DNA from: Bordetella genomosp. 9 | GTDB taxonomy: Bacteria; Pseudomonadota; Gammaproteobacteria; Burkholderiales; Burkholderiaceae_B | Direction of reading: 5' to 3' | Assembly: GCF_002261425.1 (NCBI RefSeq) | Contig: NZ_NEVJ01000001.1 | Span: 558,001 to 622,000, forward strand | DNA length: 64,000 nucleotides | Part shown: positions 1 to 8,466 of the stretch, piece by piece | How the letters are laid out: every line of letters starts with the position of its first letter | How positions within the stretch are numbered: the first letter of the stretch is position 1 | Program-made: the position numbers and the translations under genes | The notes under the pieces: generated by a model | Databases searched by the model: none | Seen by the model: only the letters and a program-made list of their open reading frames with translations | What the model was told of the DNA's origin: nothing

Positions 1-639
1 ATGAACGGCCTGGCCGGTGGCCTGGATGGCCATTTGCACGCGGCACGCACGTTCCAGATTCAGGTGAAGGATGAAGGCCTCGGCCACGGTGGAGCCCAGG
101 GTCAGCAGGCCGTGATTGCGCAGGATCATGGCGCGCGAAGTCGGGCCCAGGTCCTCGATCAGGCGTTCGCGCTCGCCGTGATCGAGCGCGATGCCTTCGT
201 ATTCGTGGTAGACGACACGGTTGTGGAACTGCATCGCCCACTGGTTGCAGGGCTGCAGGCCGCAGGCCAGCGAGGACACCCCGACCCCCGCGACGGTATG
301 GGTATGCAGGACGCAGGTGGCGTCATGGCGGGCCATGTGCACGGCGCTATGGATCGTGAAGCCGGCGGGATTCACATCATGGCCGTTCGGCTCGACGATG
401 TGGCCGTCCAGGTCGATCTTGACCAGCGAGGATGCCGTGATGTCCCGAAACAGCATGCCGAAGGGGTTGATCAGGAACTGGTCTTCCGTACCCGGCACGC
501 GCGCGGAGATATGCGTATAGATGCTGTCGTCCATCCCGTAATGGGCGACCAGCCGATAGGCGGCCGCGAGGTCGACGCGCATCTGGCGTTCCGCCTCGGA
601 CATGGAAGCCGGACGCTGCTGCAGGGTTTGCACGGCCAT
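1..639 (-). CDS. Class II aldolase/adducin family protein (3' end outside window)
   Basis: Metal-dependent aldolase/epimerase fold (fuculose-1-phosphate aldolase and ribulose-5-phosphate epimerase superfamily); the substrate cannot be told. The 213 visible residues begin MAVQTLQQRP and run off the left edge. Zinc ligands expected for the family are visible: H-T-H at residues 112-114 and a C-terminal His in R-N-H-G near residue 176, plus His97 in T-I-H-S. The frame is open to the edge with no frameshift. It diverges from the amidohydrolase at 859 across a 219-base region holding a perfect inverted repeat, so the two may share control. The family also includes decarboxylases and dehydratases of unknown substrate. 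Confidence 0.9.
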   Translation of the reverse strand, partial: MAVQTLQQRPASMSEAERQMRVDLAAAYRLVAHYGMDDSIYTHISARVPGTEDQFLINPFGMLFRDITASSLVKIDLDGHIVEPNGHDVNPAGFTIHSAVHMARHDATCVLHTHTVAGVGVSSLACGLQPCNQWAMQFHNRVVYHEYEGIALDHGERERLIEDLGPTSRAMILRNHGLLTLGSTVAEAFILHLNLERACRVQMAIQATGQAVH

Positions 640-703
640 GACTTACCTTCGATCGTTGGGTGGGCACGGCCATTGTGCGGCCGGGATGGTCTATAACTGT
701 CGT

Positions 704-713
704 CTGTCGACAG
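704..713. promoter_or_regulatory. Short palindrome CTGTCGACAG
   Basis: A perfect 10-base palindrome in the divergent spacer between the aldolase and the amidohydrolase, with a further partial copy (ACTGTCG) just to its left. GntR-family operators can look similar, but no GntR gene lies nearby. Its function is a guess. Confidence 0.25.
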
Positions 714-745
714 CTTGCAGCGCTTCCACGGCGGCGCAAAGAGGG

Positions 746-768
746 ATAACCCGCAAGATCAGGGTTAT
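746..768. promoter_or_regulatory. Perfect inverted repeat ATAACCC-N9-GGGTTAT, candidate operator
   Basis: Both 7-base arms match perfectly around a 9-base spacer. The site lies between two divergent start codons (639 minus, 859 plus), where an operator would act on both genes. The arm spacing puts the arm centres about 16 bases apart, suiting a dimeric helix-turn-helix protein. It is AT-rich against a GC-rich background and is not followed by a T-run, so a terminator is unlikely. Confidence 0.5.
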
Positions 769-858
769 TGCTGAGCTGTGGCGGCATGCACCGGTCCGGC
801 AGGACTCCCGGTATAAGCTGTCGCGACCAGCGTCCGCCTTTCCTGGGAGTGCCATCGT

Positions 859-2151
859 ATGCTTGACGCCATCCTGAAAGACTGCACCCTGCCGGACGGC
901 CGTACCGGTATCGATATCGGCATCGCGGACGGACGCATCGCGGCGGTGCAGCCGCGATTGCAGGCCGAAGCCGCGCGCGTGGTGGACGCCGCCGGCCAGC
1001 TGGTCAGCCCGCCGTTCGTCGACGCGCACTTCCACATGGACTCGACGTTGTCGTACGGCCTGCCGCGCGTGAACGGCTCCGGCACGCTGCTGGAAGGCAT
1101 CGCCTTGTGGGGCGAACTGAAACCCCTGCTCAGCCAGGAGGCGCTGGTGGAAAGGGCGTTGGCCTACTGCGACTGGGCCGTGGCCAAAGGCCTGCTGGCC
1201 ATACGCAGCCACGTCGACGTCTGCGACCCGCGCCTGCTGGCGGTGGAGGCGTTATTACACGTCCGCGAACGGGTACGGCCCTACCTGGACCTGCAACTGG
1301 TGGCGTTTCCGCAGGACGGCGTCTTGCGGGCGCCCAACGCGCTGGAAAACCTGAAGCGGGCACTGGATATGGGCGTCGATGTGGTGGGGGGCATCCCGCA
1401 TTTCGAACGCACCATGCAGGATGGCGCGGAATCGGTGCGCATACTGTGCGAGCTCGCGGCGCAGCGGGGCTTGCGCGTGGACATGCACTGCGACGAAAGC
1501 GACGATCCGCTATCGCGCCATATCGAAACGCTGGCATTCCATACGCAGCGCCTGGGCCTGCAGGGCCGTGTGGCGGGGTCGCACCTGACTTCCATGCATT
1601 CGATGGATAACTACTATGTCTCGAAGCTGTTGCCTCTGATACGTGAGTCCGGCGTCGCGGCGATTGCCAATCCGCTCATCAACATTACGCTGCAGGGTCG
1701 CCACGACACCTATCCCAAGCGGCGCGGCATGACGCGCGTCCCGGAACTGCTCGAAGCCGGCGTGCCGGTCGCCTTCGGCCACGATTGCGTCATGGATCCC
1801 TGGTACGGCCTGGGCAGCGCCGACATGCTGGAAGTGGCCCACATGGGATTGCATGTGGCGCAAATGACGGGGCAAACCGCCATGCGCGCGTGCTTCACCG
1901 CGGTCACGGAGACCCCGGCGCGCATCCTGGGCCTGGACGACCTGGGCATCGCGCCCGGCAAGCGTGCCGACCTGGTACTGTTGCAGGCGCGCGACCCGGT
2001 CGAAGCCATACGCCTGCGCGCCACGCGGCTGCTGGTGATGCGGGCGGGCAAAGTCATCGCGACGACACCGCCGGCGACCGCGTCGCTGTTCGTGGAGGGT
2101 CGCCCAGGCGCCGTGGCCTTCCAGTTGCCGCCACGCGAGACGGCGTCCTGA
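859..2151 (+). CDS. Amidohydrolase family protein, cytosine-deaminase-like
   Basis: Metal-dependent hydrolase of 430 residues, close to the usual size of bacterial cytosine deaminase/isoguanine deaminase-like enzymes. Visible motifs: D-A-H-F-H-M-D at residues 55-61 (first metal ligands), S-H-V-D near 116, H-C-D-E-S near 211, S-H-L-T-S-M-H near 237 and G-H-D-C-V-M-D-P-W near 310 (catalytic Asp). All match the cytosine deaminase branch. The true substrate could be another cyclic amidine or N-heterocycle. It starts at ATG 859 and is convergent with the AraC gene at 2203. The ureide genes further right suggest nitrogen-compound use, but that link is inference. Confidence 0.87.
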   Translation: MLDAILKDCTLPDGRTGIDIGIADGRIAAVQPRLQAEAARVVDAAGQLVSPPFVDAHFHMDSTLSYGLPRVNGSGTLLEGIALWGELKPLLSQEALVERALAYCDWAVAKGLLAIRSHVDVCDPRLLAVEALLHVRERVRPYLDLQLVAFPQDGVLRAPNALENLKRALDMGVDVVGGIPHFERTMQDGAESVRILCELAAQRGLRVDMHCDESDDPLSRHIETLAFHTQRLGLQGRVAGSHLTSMHSMDNYYVSKLLPLIRESGVAAIANPLINITLQGRHDTYPKRRGMTRVPELLEAGVPVAFGHDCVMDPWYGLGSADMLEVAHMGLHVAQMTGQTAMRACFTAVTETPARILGLDDLGIAPGKRADLVLLQARDPVEAIRLRATRLLVMRAGKVIATTPPATASLFVEGRPGAVAFQLPPRETAS

Positions 2152-2202
2152 TCCTGGGCCAAAGGGTGGATAGCCGCGGCTGCGGCGAAGAATCGTCTTC
2201 CG

Positions 2203-3075
2203 TCACTTGAGCGGAACATAGATGTCCGTTTGCCACTGATCTTGTGGCGTTTCCGGAAAGACGCTCAGGTAGTGAAAGAACAGCGGATGGTCCCGAAGTT
2301 CCTCTCCGCTGGTTGGGAGCCAATCCCGATAGATTGGATAGATGGTCTCGCCAATATGATCGGTCGACCCGACATGCCGAACTACTGCGCATCGACCACC
2401 AGATATGATGGACTCGCGAACGCCATGGGCGTTCGGCATAATGGGTTCGTGGATTTCCCCGCATATATCGAAGCGGAATTCATCCGCAGGAGTCGTGTCC
2501 GGATTGTTATGCGGAATGCCGAACGTTCTGCTCGACGCAACGGGAGATTGCCCGCTTCGCGTGCGCCAGTCGACGAACTTGTTCACGCTTTGGCTCACGA
2601 GCCCAGGTGGCCCGTTGTGTTCCAGGGCGGCAACGCGAGTTGCCGAGAAATCGACGATTCGTACTTGCATGGTGAGTTTCCTTGAAAGGTAGGGGACTAC
2701 AAGCGTCGCACTCCAGATCTGCCAATTTGGGTGTTGCCGAAAGGCGGTCGGTGTCATGCCGAACGTTCGCTTGAATGCGCGGCTGAATGCTTCGGGACTG
2801 TCGAACCCCGCGCCGAACGCCGCGTCAAGCACCGAGCAGGGCTCCCGCGCTGCCAGGAGATGGGCGGCTCGCCGCAAACGCATCCATTGCACGTAGCGTG
2901 CAACTGGCGTCCCGACGTAGGCTGCAAACTGTCGATGAAAATGGAATTTCGAAAAATTCGCCACGCGACTTAGCGCTTCCACAGACAAGTCGCCATCGAG
3001 GTTCATCTCGATGTACGTGAGTACGGCGTTGAAGCGCTTCGCATAAGCACTGTTGGAATCGGCATGAGTTGGCAT
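2203..3075 (-). CDS. AraC-type regulator with GyrI-like effector domain
   Basis: 290 residues. The N-terminal half (about 10-110) is a two-helix-turn-helix AraC DNA-binding domain (F-S-K-F-H-F-H-R-Q-F and A-F-G-A-G-F-D-S-P-E-A-F-S-R-A-F-K). The C-terminal half (about 135-290) is a GyrI/Rob-like effector-binding domain ending in Y-V-P-L-K. This order, DNA-binding first, is that of the Rob/YdeE-type regulators that sense small lipophilic compounds. Its own DNA is visibly less GC-rich than its neighbours, which may reflect transfer. It diverges from the acyltransferase gene. Confidence 0.9.
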   Translation of the reverse strand: MPTHADSNSAYAKRFNAVLTYIEMNLDGDLSVEALSRVANFSKFHFHRQFAAYVGTPVARYVQWMRLRRAAHLLAAREPCSVLDAAFGAGFDSPEAFSRAFKRTFGMTPTAFRQHPNWQIWSATLVVPYLSRKLTMQVRIVDFSATRVAALEHNGPPGLVSQSVNKFVDWRTRSGQSPVASSRTFGIPHNNPDTTPADEFRFDICGEIHEPIMPNAHGVRESIISGGRCAVVRHVGSTDHIGETIYPIYRDWLPTSGEELRDHPLFFHYLSVFPETPQDQWQTDIYVPLK

Positions 3076-3384
3076 GATTTATCTGAATTGAACGGCAGGC
3101 GTCATGTTCGTCCATGATCGATGTATCGCGCCTAGCCGAGCTTGCTCAATCGTGAGACAACCCAAATTGTTATTACTTCTTTGCGACGGGCTTGGGAATG
3201 GTCGACATCAACACTTCGGGATAGGCAACTTCCTGTTTTACACGCTCCTACTCGGCCTGGCCGTCACTGGGTCGATTTCTGCCGCGTTATTCTTCGCTTC
3301 CTCCTGGACTCGCAATGCCGCACGGGAGCGCATACCATCCCACTTCCATACGATCTCTTGCGACAAAGCCACGCTAGGCTGACA
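3076..3384. other. 309-base divergent spacer, AT-richer, possibly with decayed coding sequence
   Basis: Lies between the AraC start (3075, minus) and the acyltransferase ATG (3385). Several short frames are open here, including a 92-residue plus-strand frame from 3104 with one hydrophobic stretch, and a minus-strand frame ending in tandem TAA TAA at 3170-3175. None has a convincing ribosome site or recognisable product. It may be plain promoter DNA or the remains of a lost gene. Confidence 0.4.
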
Positions 3385-4575
3385 ATGAACGGCAAAATTG
3401 CGGATCCACTGGATAAAACTTCCAACCCTGTCGAATCCGCTCCGGTTTCTCTTAAGCCTCCGCCAGCGGTGTATGCCACGACGCGCGATGGCGGCATCGA
3501 TACGCTGCGCGGGGTGTCGATCCTGCTGGTGCTGTTGCACCACTTCAATATCGCGTATCCGCTGCGCGAAACGGCGCTGGGAGGCTATGCGATCTGGCCA
3601 CTGCTGCAGGCCGTCGCGCGCAACGGCAACTACGGCGTGACGATCTTCTTCGTTATCTCGGGGTTTCTGATCACCCGCAATGCGCTCGAGCGTTGGGATC
3701 GGCTGGACGCCATCCGGCCGATCCCCTTCTGGCGGCTGCGCCTGGCGCGGATCGTGCCCACGCTGGTGTTGACGCTGGTGCTCGTCGACACGCTCGCGCT
3801 GGCTGGCCTGCCGCTATTCGGCAACCGTGCGGGCAGCGCGGTATCACTCTGGACCACCAATGCCGCCGCGCTCGGCGCCTGGATGAATGTGCTGGTCATC
3901 CGCGAAGGATGGATCAACTATGCCCTGGGCGTGATGTGGTCGCTGTCGGTCGAAATGGCCTTCTACCTGCTGTTCCCGCTGGCTTGCGTGTTGCTGCGGC
4001 GCGGCGCATGGTTGCTGGCGCTGGCCGGGTTGCTGATCGTGGCGGGGCCGCTCTACCGGCTGATGAATCAGGGCGATGCCGAAGCCTGGCTGTACGGCTA
4101 TCTCGCCTGCTTTGACGCGATCGCCATCGGCTGCTGCGCGGCCGTGCTGGCGCGATCGCAGGCGTGGCCCGCGGTGCGGCGGACTTTCGTGCGTCCGGTT
4201 GCCGGCATCGCCATGGCCGCGCTCTACCTGGCGTGGCCGATCAGTCGGAGCAACGTTCTTGGCGTCTCGGCGATGGCGCTGGGAGCGGCGTTGTTGCTGC
4301 TGGGCCGTGACCAGGCGAGTCCGTCTTCAGCCGGTCCGGCCCGGCGCCTGCTGCGGCGCTGCGGGCGCGATTGCTACGAGATCTATCTGCTGCACCTGAT
4401 CGTCCTGGGCCTGCTGCGCACTTACGCGCCGTCCGCGCATTACCAGGGGGCCGCCCGGCTGGGCTTGCTGTTGGTGTTTTTCGTCGGCTCGTCCGTGCTG
4501 GGCGCGCTGGTCTCACGCTGGTACTCCACGCCGCTGAACCGCGCACTGCGCGCTAGAACGGCGGGCAGGGCATAG
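3385..4575 (+). CDS. Acyltransferase 3 family membrane protein (OafA/YrhL type)
   Basis: A 396-residue integral membrane O-acyltransferase that would transfer acetyl or similar groups to a surface polysaccharide or glycolipid. After a short cytoplasmic N-terminus it shows the family hallmark D-G-G-I-D-T-L-R-G-V-S-I near residues 35-46, His in L-L-H-H-F-N, the F-F-V-I-S-G-F-L-I segment, and W-S-L-S-V-E-M-A-F-Y, with about ten hydrophobic helices. The frame is open to 3142, but the upstream stretch is arginine-rich and unlike the family, so ATG 3385 (MNGKIADPL) is preferred. No partner glycan genes are adjacent, so the acceptor is unknown. Confidence 0.85.
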   Translation: MNGKIADPLDKTSNPVESAPVSLKPPPAVYATTRDGGIDTLRGVSILLVLLHHFNIAYPLRETALGGYAIWPLLQAVARNGNYGVTIFFVISGFLITRNALERWDRLDAIRPIPFWRLRLARIVPTLVLTLVLVDTLALAGLPLFGNRAGSAVSLWTTNAAALGAWMNVLVIREGWINYALGVMWSLSVEMAFYLLFPLACVLLRRGAWLLALAGLLIVAGPLYRLMNQGDAEAWLYGYLACFDAIAIGCCAAVLARSQAWPAVRRTFVRPVAGIAMAALYLAWPISRSNVLGVSAMALGAALLLLGRDQASPSSAGPARRLLRRCGRDCYEIYLLHLIVLGLLRTYAPSAHYQGAARLGLLLVFFVGSSVLGALVSRWYSTPLNRALRARTAGRA

Positions 4576-4619
4576 CGACGCCCCATGATCCGCGGGCATG
4601 CATCGCCCTTGGCGTACGG

Positions 4620-5441
4620 CTAGCGGCCCAGCTGGCGCGTCAGGCCCAGGAACCGTTCGGCCAGCAGCATCAGGACCAGCGTCGACAGGACAATGACGCC
4701 TGACGCCGAGGCCACCCGCACGTCCAGGTTCGACGAGATCTGCTGCCACAGGTGTATCGGCAGCACTTCCGTCCGTTCGTCGGCCAGGAAGAGCGACACC
4801 GGCACATTGTCGAACGAAGACATGAACGCGAGGAAGGCGCCGGCGCCCACGCCCTTGGCGATCAGCGGCAGGGTGACCTTGCGGAAGGTGCGACTGTGGC
4901 TGGCGCCCAGGCTGCGTGACGCATCGCGCAGGACGGGGTCCACTTGCGACAGGGCGGCCAGCGTGGTGCGTATCACGAAAGGCACGCAGACCACCGTGTG
5001 GCCCAGCACCAGCAGGGCCATGTTCGGCCGCAGGCCGATGCCATAAAGAAAAACCAGCGCGGCGAAACCGAACGCGAGGGCGGGCAGGACCAGCGGCGAC
5101 ATGAACAGCGTGTCGGCCGCCTTGGCCCAGCGCGATTTCGCCGAGGACAGGCCCAGGGCCGCCGCCGTTCCGAGGATCGCCGACAGCAGCATCGTCCAGA
5201 AGGCCAGCACCAGGCTGTTCCAGGCGGCCTGCCGCATCTGGTCCGCGTCCAGCAGCTCCCGATACCAGCGCAGCGAATAGCCTTGCGGCGGGAACTGCAA
5301 CGACTCGGACGCGGTGAACGAGGTCGCCAGGATGACGATCGTCGGCAGCACGAGCACGATCATCGCCAGTCCGGTCATCGTGCCGAACACCAGGCGCACG
5401 GAGTCGATCCTCCGTCCGAAAACGGGCGCGGGGCTAGGCAT
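4620..5441 (-). CDS. ABC transporter permease, PotC type
   Basis: 273 residues with an N-terminal helix and five further hydrophobic segments. The permease coupling motif is seen around D-A-S-R-S-L-G-A-S near residue 180. It is the second permease of a spermidine/putrescine-type importer and the last gene of a five-gene minus-strand operon. It overlaps the upstream permease by 8 bases, implying translational coupling. Substrate is not certain: this class also imports other cationic or small organic solutes. Confidence 0.92.
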   Translation of the reverse strand: MPSPAPVFGRRIDSVRLVFGTMTGLAMIVLVLPTIVILATSFTASESLQFPPQGYSLRWYRELLDADQMRQAAWNSLVLAFWTMLLSAILGTAAALGLSSAKSRWAKAADTLFMSPLVLPALAFGFAALVFLYGIGLRPNMALLVLGHTVVCVPFVIRTTLAALSQVDPVLRDASRSLGASHSRTFRKVTLPLIAKGVGAGAFLAFMSSFDNVPVSLFLADERTEVLPIHLWQQISSNLDVRVASASGVIVLSTLVLMLLAERFLGLTRQLGR

Positions 5442-6285
5442 GGACGCGACTCCTTGTGAGATTGCCGACTTTGCCGGCGATGGCGATGACGGCCAGCACC
5501 GCGACCATGAAGATGATCGAAATGGCGGCGGCGTAGGGCCAATTGTTCGCGCCCATGGCTTCCTGGTAGATCCGCAGCGGCATGTACACCAGGCGGGCGC
5601 CGCCGATCAGCGTCTGCGTGACGAATGCCGTGACGGACGCGGCATAGGTCAGGATGCATCCGGCCAGGATGCCAGGTGCCGCCAGCGGCACGACGACCCG
5701 GCGCAAGGTGCGCCACGGTCCCGCGCCCAATGCCTGGGAGGCGTCCAGCAGATTGGGATCCAGCTTCGACAGCACCGTCATGATGGGCAGCACCATGAGC
5801 GGCATCTGGACCTGGGCCAGGACGATGATCACACCCGTCTCGGTGAACAGGAGGTTGACCGGGTCGCTGGTCAGGCCCAGCCATTGGAGCAATTGATTGA
5901 CGATGCCGTGCCGGCCCAGGATGACGATCCACGCGAAAGTCCGGACGACGACGCTCGTCAGTATGGGCAGCACGATCAGCAGCGTCAGCGTGCTTTGCCA
6001 GCCCGCCCGCGCGCGCGCGGCGATCCAGGCCACGGGAAAGCCGAACAGCAGGCACACCGCGGTCACCTTGATGCCCAGCAGCAGGGTCTGCGCCAGGATG
6101 CGATCGTTGAAGCCGTCGGCGAAGAAGTCGCGGTAATGGGCGATCGATACCCGGCCCAGGGAGAACCCCTGCGCCTCGGTGCCGGCCTGCAGCGACAGGG
6201 CCAGCAGGACGAACAGCGGCGCGACGAAGCAGACGACAAACAGCGCCGCGAGTGGCAAGGCCAGGCGGCTTTCCGGTATGCGCAT
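5434..6285 (-). CDS. ABC transporter permease, PotB type
   Basis: 283 residues, an N-terminal signal-anchor (L-P-L-A-A-L-F-V-V-C-F) followed by typical permease helices. The cytoplasmic coupling loop D-A-S-Q-A-L-G-A-G appears near residue 184. First permease of the importer. It starts 9 bases after the solute-binding gene stop and overlaps the next permease, so the two are probably made in equal amounts and form the heterodimeric channel. Confidence 0.92.
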   Translation of the reverse strand: MRIPESRLALPLAALFVVCFVAPLFVLLALSLQAGTEAQGFSLGRVSIAHYRDFFADGFNDRILAQTLLLGIKVTAVCLLFGFPVAWIAARARAGWQSTLTLLIVLPILTSVVVRTFAWIVILGRHGIVNQLLQWLGLTSDPVNLLFTETGVIIVLAQVQMPLMVLPIMTVLSKLDPNLLDASQALGAGPWRTLRRVVVPLAAPGILAGCILTYAASVTAFVTQTLIGGARLVYMPLRIYQEAMGANNWPYAAAISIIFMVAVLAVIAIAGKVGNLTRSRVHA

Positions 6286-6294
6286 GGCGGGATC

Positions 6295-7347
6295 CTAGGT
6301 CTGCTGGATTTCCCGGTTGAAGCGGGCGATCAACTCGCTGCGTCGCGGATTGATCGCGGCCCAGTCGAAGCCGCGGATTTTGCCCAGGTCGTCCTGGGTC
6401 TTGGCGATGGCCTGCGTCACGGGTCCTTCCAGCGCCACCTTGCGATTGGTGGGAATCACGTCGTAGGGGGCCTTGAGCATCGCGGCCTGGACCGCCGGGT
6501 CCAGGTGGGTGTCGATGTACTGCACGGCCAGGTCCGGTTCCACCGCATTCGCCACCAGGTGCATGCTGGTTTTCCAGCCGGCGGCGCCGGTCGTGGGGAT
6601 GGCCAGCTCCACCGGCACGCCCTTGCTCTTGAGCGTCTGCACGAAATTGAAGTTATAGGGCGCGATGTCGATCTGCTCCTGTTGCCACAGGGTCGCGAAA
6701 GCGCCCAGGTCGGCGGCCACCGCGCCCACGTTGGGCATCAATTCGCGGATCGCCTTGAACGCCGGATCGAAGTTGTCGGCGCTGCCGCCGCGCAGGCGGT
6801 TGAGTTCGGCCAGGAAGGCGATGCCCAGCTGGCTATTGAGCGCGGTCAGACCCACGCGCCCCTTGTACTTCGGATCCCACAGCTCGTCCCAGCTCGTGGG
6901 CGGCGTCTTGATGCGCTTGGGGTTGTAGCCTATGCCGATCACCTGCATGGAGATCGTCGGGCCCCATTGGCCCTGGAAGCCCGGCAGAAGGTCGGGATAG
7001 TTGGGCGACTGGGCGGCCGGGTAGGGCGCCAGGACGCCGGCCTTGATGGCGTCAGGGACTTGCGGTTCATCGAAGATGGCCACGTCGAAAGGCGGCTTGC
7101 CGCCCTTGGCTGCCGTCAGGCGAGCGACCTGGTCTTGCGCGAGCAGGATGGACTGCGTCACCGTGGCGCCGGTGCGCTGCTTGAAAGCGGGCGCCAGGAT
7201 GGCGCGATGGGCTTCGCTCCAGGTGCCCGGGAACGTCGCCGCGACCAGCGATCGTCCCTGGGCGAGCAGGCGTCCTGGAAGGATGGCGCCGGCCCCCAGG
7301 CCCAGCGTGGCGAACAACATGCTGCGACGGCTGCGATTCAATTGCAT
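6295..7347 (-). CDS. ABC solute-binding protein, PotD/PotF-like, probable Tat substrate
   Basis: 350 residues of the extracellular solute-binding protein family 1/8 seen with polyamine importers. The N-terminus has a twin-arginine pattern (S-R-R-S-M-L-F, residues 6-12) followed by a hydrophobic stretch and a likely cleavage after L-A-Q near residue 30, so folded export by Tat is plausible. The mature protein has the alternating-lobe pattern of the family (A-I-F-D-E-P-Q, W-D-E-L-W-D-P-K-Y-K-G). Lies between the ATPase and permease genes in one operon. Confidence 0.9.
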   Translation of the reverse strand: MQLNRSRRSMLFATLGLGAGAILPGRLLAQGRSLVAATFPGTWSEAHRAILAPAFKQRTGATVTQSILLAQDQVARLTAAKGGKPPFDVAIFDEPQVPDAIKAGVLAPYPAAQSPNYPDLLPGFQGQWGPTISMQVIGIGYNPKRIKTPPTSWDELWDPKYKGRVGLTALNSQLGIAFLAELNRLRGGSADNFDPAFKAIRELMPNVGAVAADLGAFATLWQQEQIDIAPYNFNFVQTLKSKGVPVELAIPTTGAAGWKTSMHLVANAVEPDLAVQYIDTHLDPAVQAAMLKAPYDVIPTNRKVALEGPVTQAIAKTQDDLGKIRGFDWAAINPRRSELIARFNREIQQT

Positions 7348-7386
7348 GGTGATTCCTTGGGTCGAGAAGTGAGTGGGTACGCGGAA

Positions 7387-8466
7387 CTAGGCGGGTCGGG
7401 GAAAGACCAGGCAGGCCTCCGGCGACACGGGCGCGATGCGGACCCGGGCGCCCGTTGCCAGCGGTTGCCGGGTGCGCTGCCGCGGCTGGCTGACCTTGAT
7501 CGACACGCCCGTATCCAGCCGCACGCCGTAGACGACCTGCGGGCCGAGGGGCAGCACCGCGTCGACGCTGCCGGGCAGGCCGTCTTCACCACTGGCGTCC
7601 ATGCCGCAGTGTTCGGGCCGTACCGATACCCGCACCGGCGCGCCGGGCGATAGTCCATGGCCGGGCGCGAGCCGCCACGTCGCACCGCCGGCGACTTCGA
7701 CCGCGCGGCCGTCGGCGGCGACCTGCCCATCGAGCAGGTTGGTCGCCCCGACGAACGTGTTGACGAAAGGCGTGGCCGGCTGGTCGTAGATGCCGGCGGG
7801 CGTGGCGATCTGCTCGATCGCGCCCAGGTTCATCACGGCGATGCGGTCGGCCATCGACAGGGCTTCCTCCTGGTCGTGCGTGACGAGGATGGTGGTGATG
7901 CCGTACTCCCGCTGCAGGCGCTTGACTTCCATCTGCATGTCCAGCCGCAGGTTCTTGTCCAATGCGCCGAACGGCTCATCGAGCAGCAATATCTTCGGAT
8001 CGACGGCCAGGCAACGAGCCAGCGCGATGCGCTGCTGCTGCCCGCCCGACAACTGCTTCGGCAGGCGCGCGCCATGCGCCTCCATGTGCACCATGGCCAG
8101 CATTTCGTCGACACGGGCGGCGATGCGCGCGCGCGGCCAGCCCCGGGCTTCCAGGCCATATCCGACGTTCTGCCTGACCGTCATGTGGGGAAACAGCGCG
8201 TAATTCTGGAAGACGATGCCGACGCCGCGCTTGTCCGCCGCCAGGTGATCGACCGGTACGCCGTCAAACAGCACGCGGCCGGAGGTCTGCCGCAGGAAGC
8301 CCGAGACGATGCGCAGCAAGGTCGACTTGCCGCAGCCCGATGGCCCGAGCAAGGCGACCAGTTCGCCGGCCCCGATCTCCAGGTCGACGTCGCGTACCGC
8401 TTCGAACGCCTGGAAACGGTGTCCGATGTGTTCCAGTCGCAGGGCGTGGCCGGCGCGCTTGTCCAT
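7387..8466 (-). CDS. ABC transporter ATP-binding protein, PotA type
   Basis: 359 residues. Walker A G-P-S-G-C-G-K-S-T near 40, Q-loop in F-Q-N-Y-A-L-F-P, ABC signature L-S-G-G-Q-Q-Q-R near 138, Walker B L-L-L-D-E-P-F-G-A-L-D, and a C-terminal TOBE domain (about 275-350). Energises the importer encoded just downstream. Its ATG directly abuts the TGA of the uraD-uraH-like fusion gene with no base between, indicating coupled translation and joining the transporter to ureide metabolism. Confidence 0.94.
   Translation of the reverse strand: MDKRAGHALRLEHIGHRFQAFEAVRDVDLEIGAGELVALLGPSGCGKSTLLRIVSGFLRQTSGRVLFDGVPVDHLAADKRGVGIVFQNYALFPHMTVRQNVGYGLEARGWPRARIAARVDEMLAMVHMEAHGARLPKQLSGGQQQRIALARCLAVDPKILLLDEPFGALDKNLRLDMQMEVKRLQREYGITTILVTHDQEEALSMADRIAVMNLGAIEQIATPAGIYDQPATPFVNTFVGATNLLDGQVAADGRAVEVAGGATWRLAPGHGLSPGAPVRVSVRPEHCGMDASGEDGLPGSVDAVLPLGPQVVYGVRLDTGVSIKVSQPRQRTRQPLATGARVRIAPVSPEACLVFPRPA

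Noticed and set aside
1..696. Plus-strand open frame of 231 codons at the left edge
   Set aside because: The opposite strand encodes a clean class II aldolase with zinc ligands; the plus frame is its shadow.
3104..3382. 92-codon frame upstream of the acyltransferase
   Set aside because: One hydrophobic stretch but no ribosome site, no family resemblance, and competing frames on the other strand; kept only as a note on the spacer.
5314..7653. Plus-strand open frame of 779 codons
   Set aside because: Shadow of the permease and solute-binding protein genes on the minus strand.
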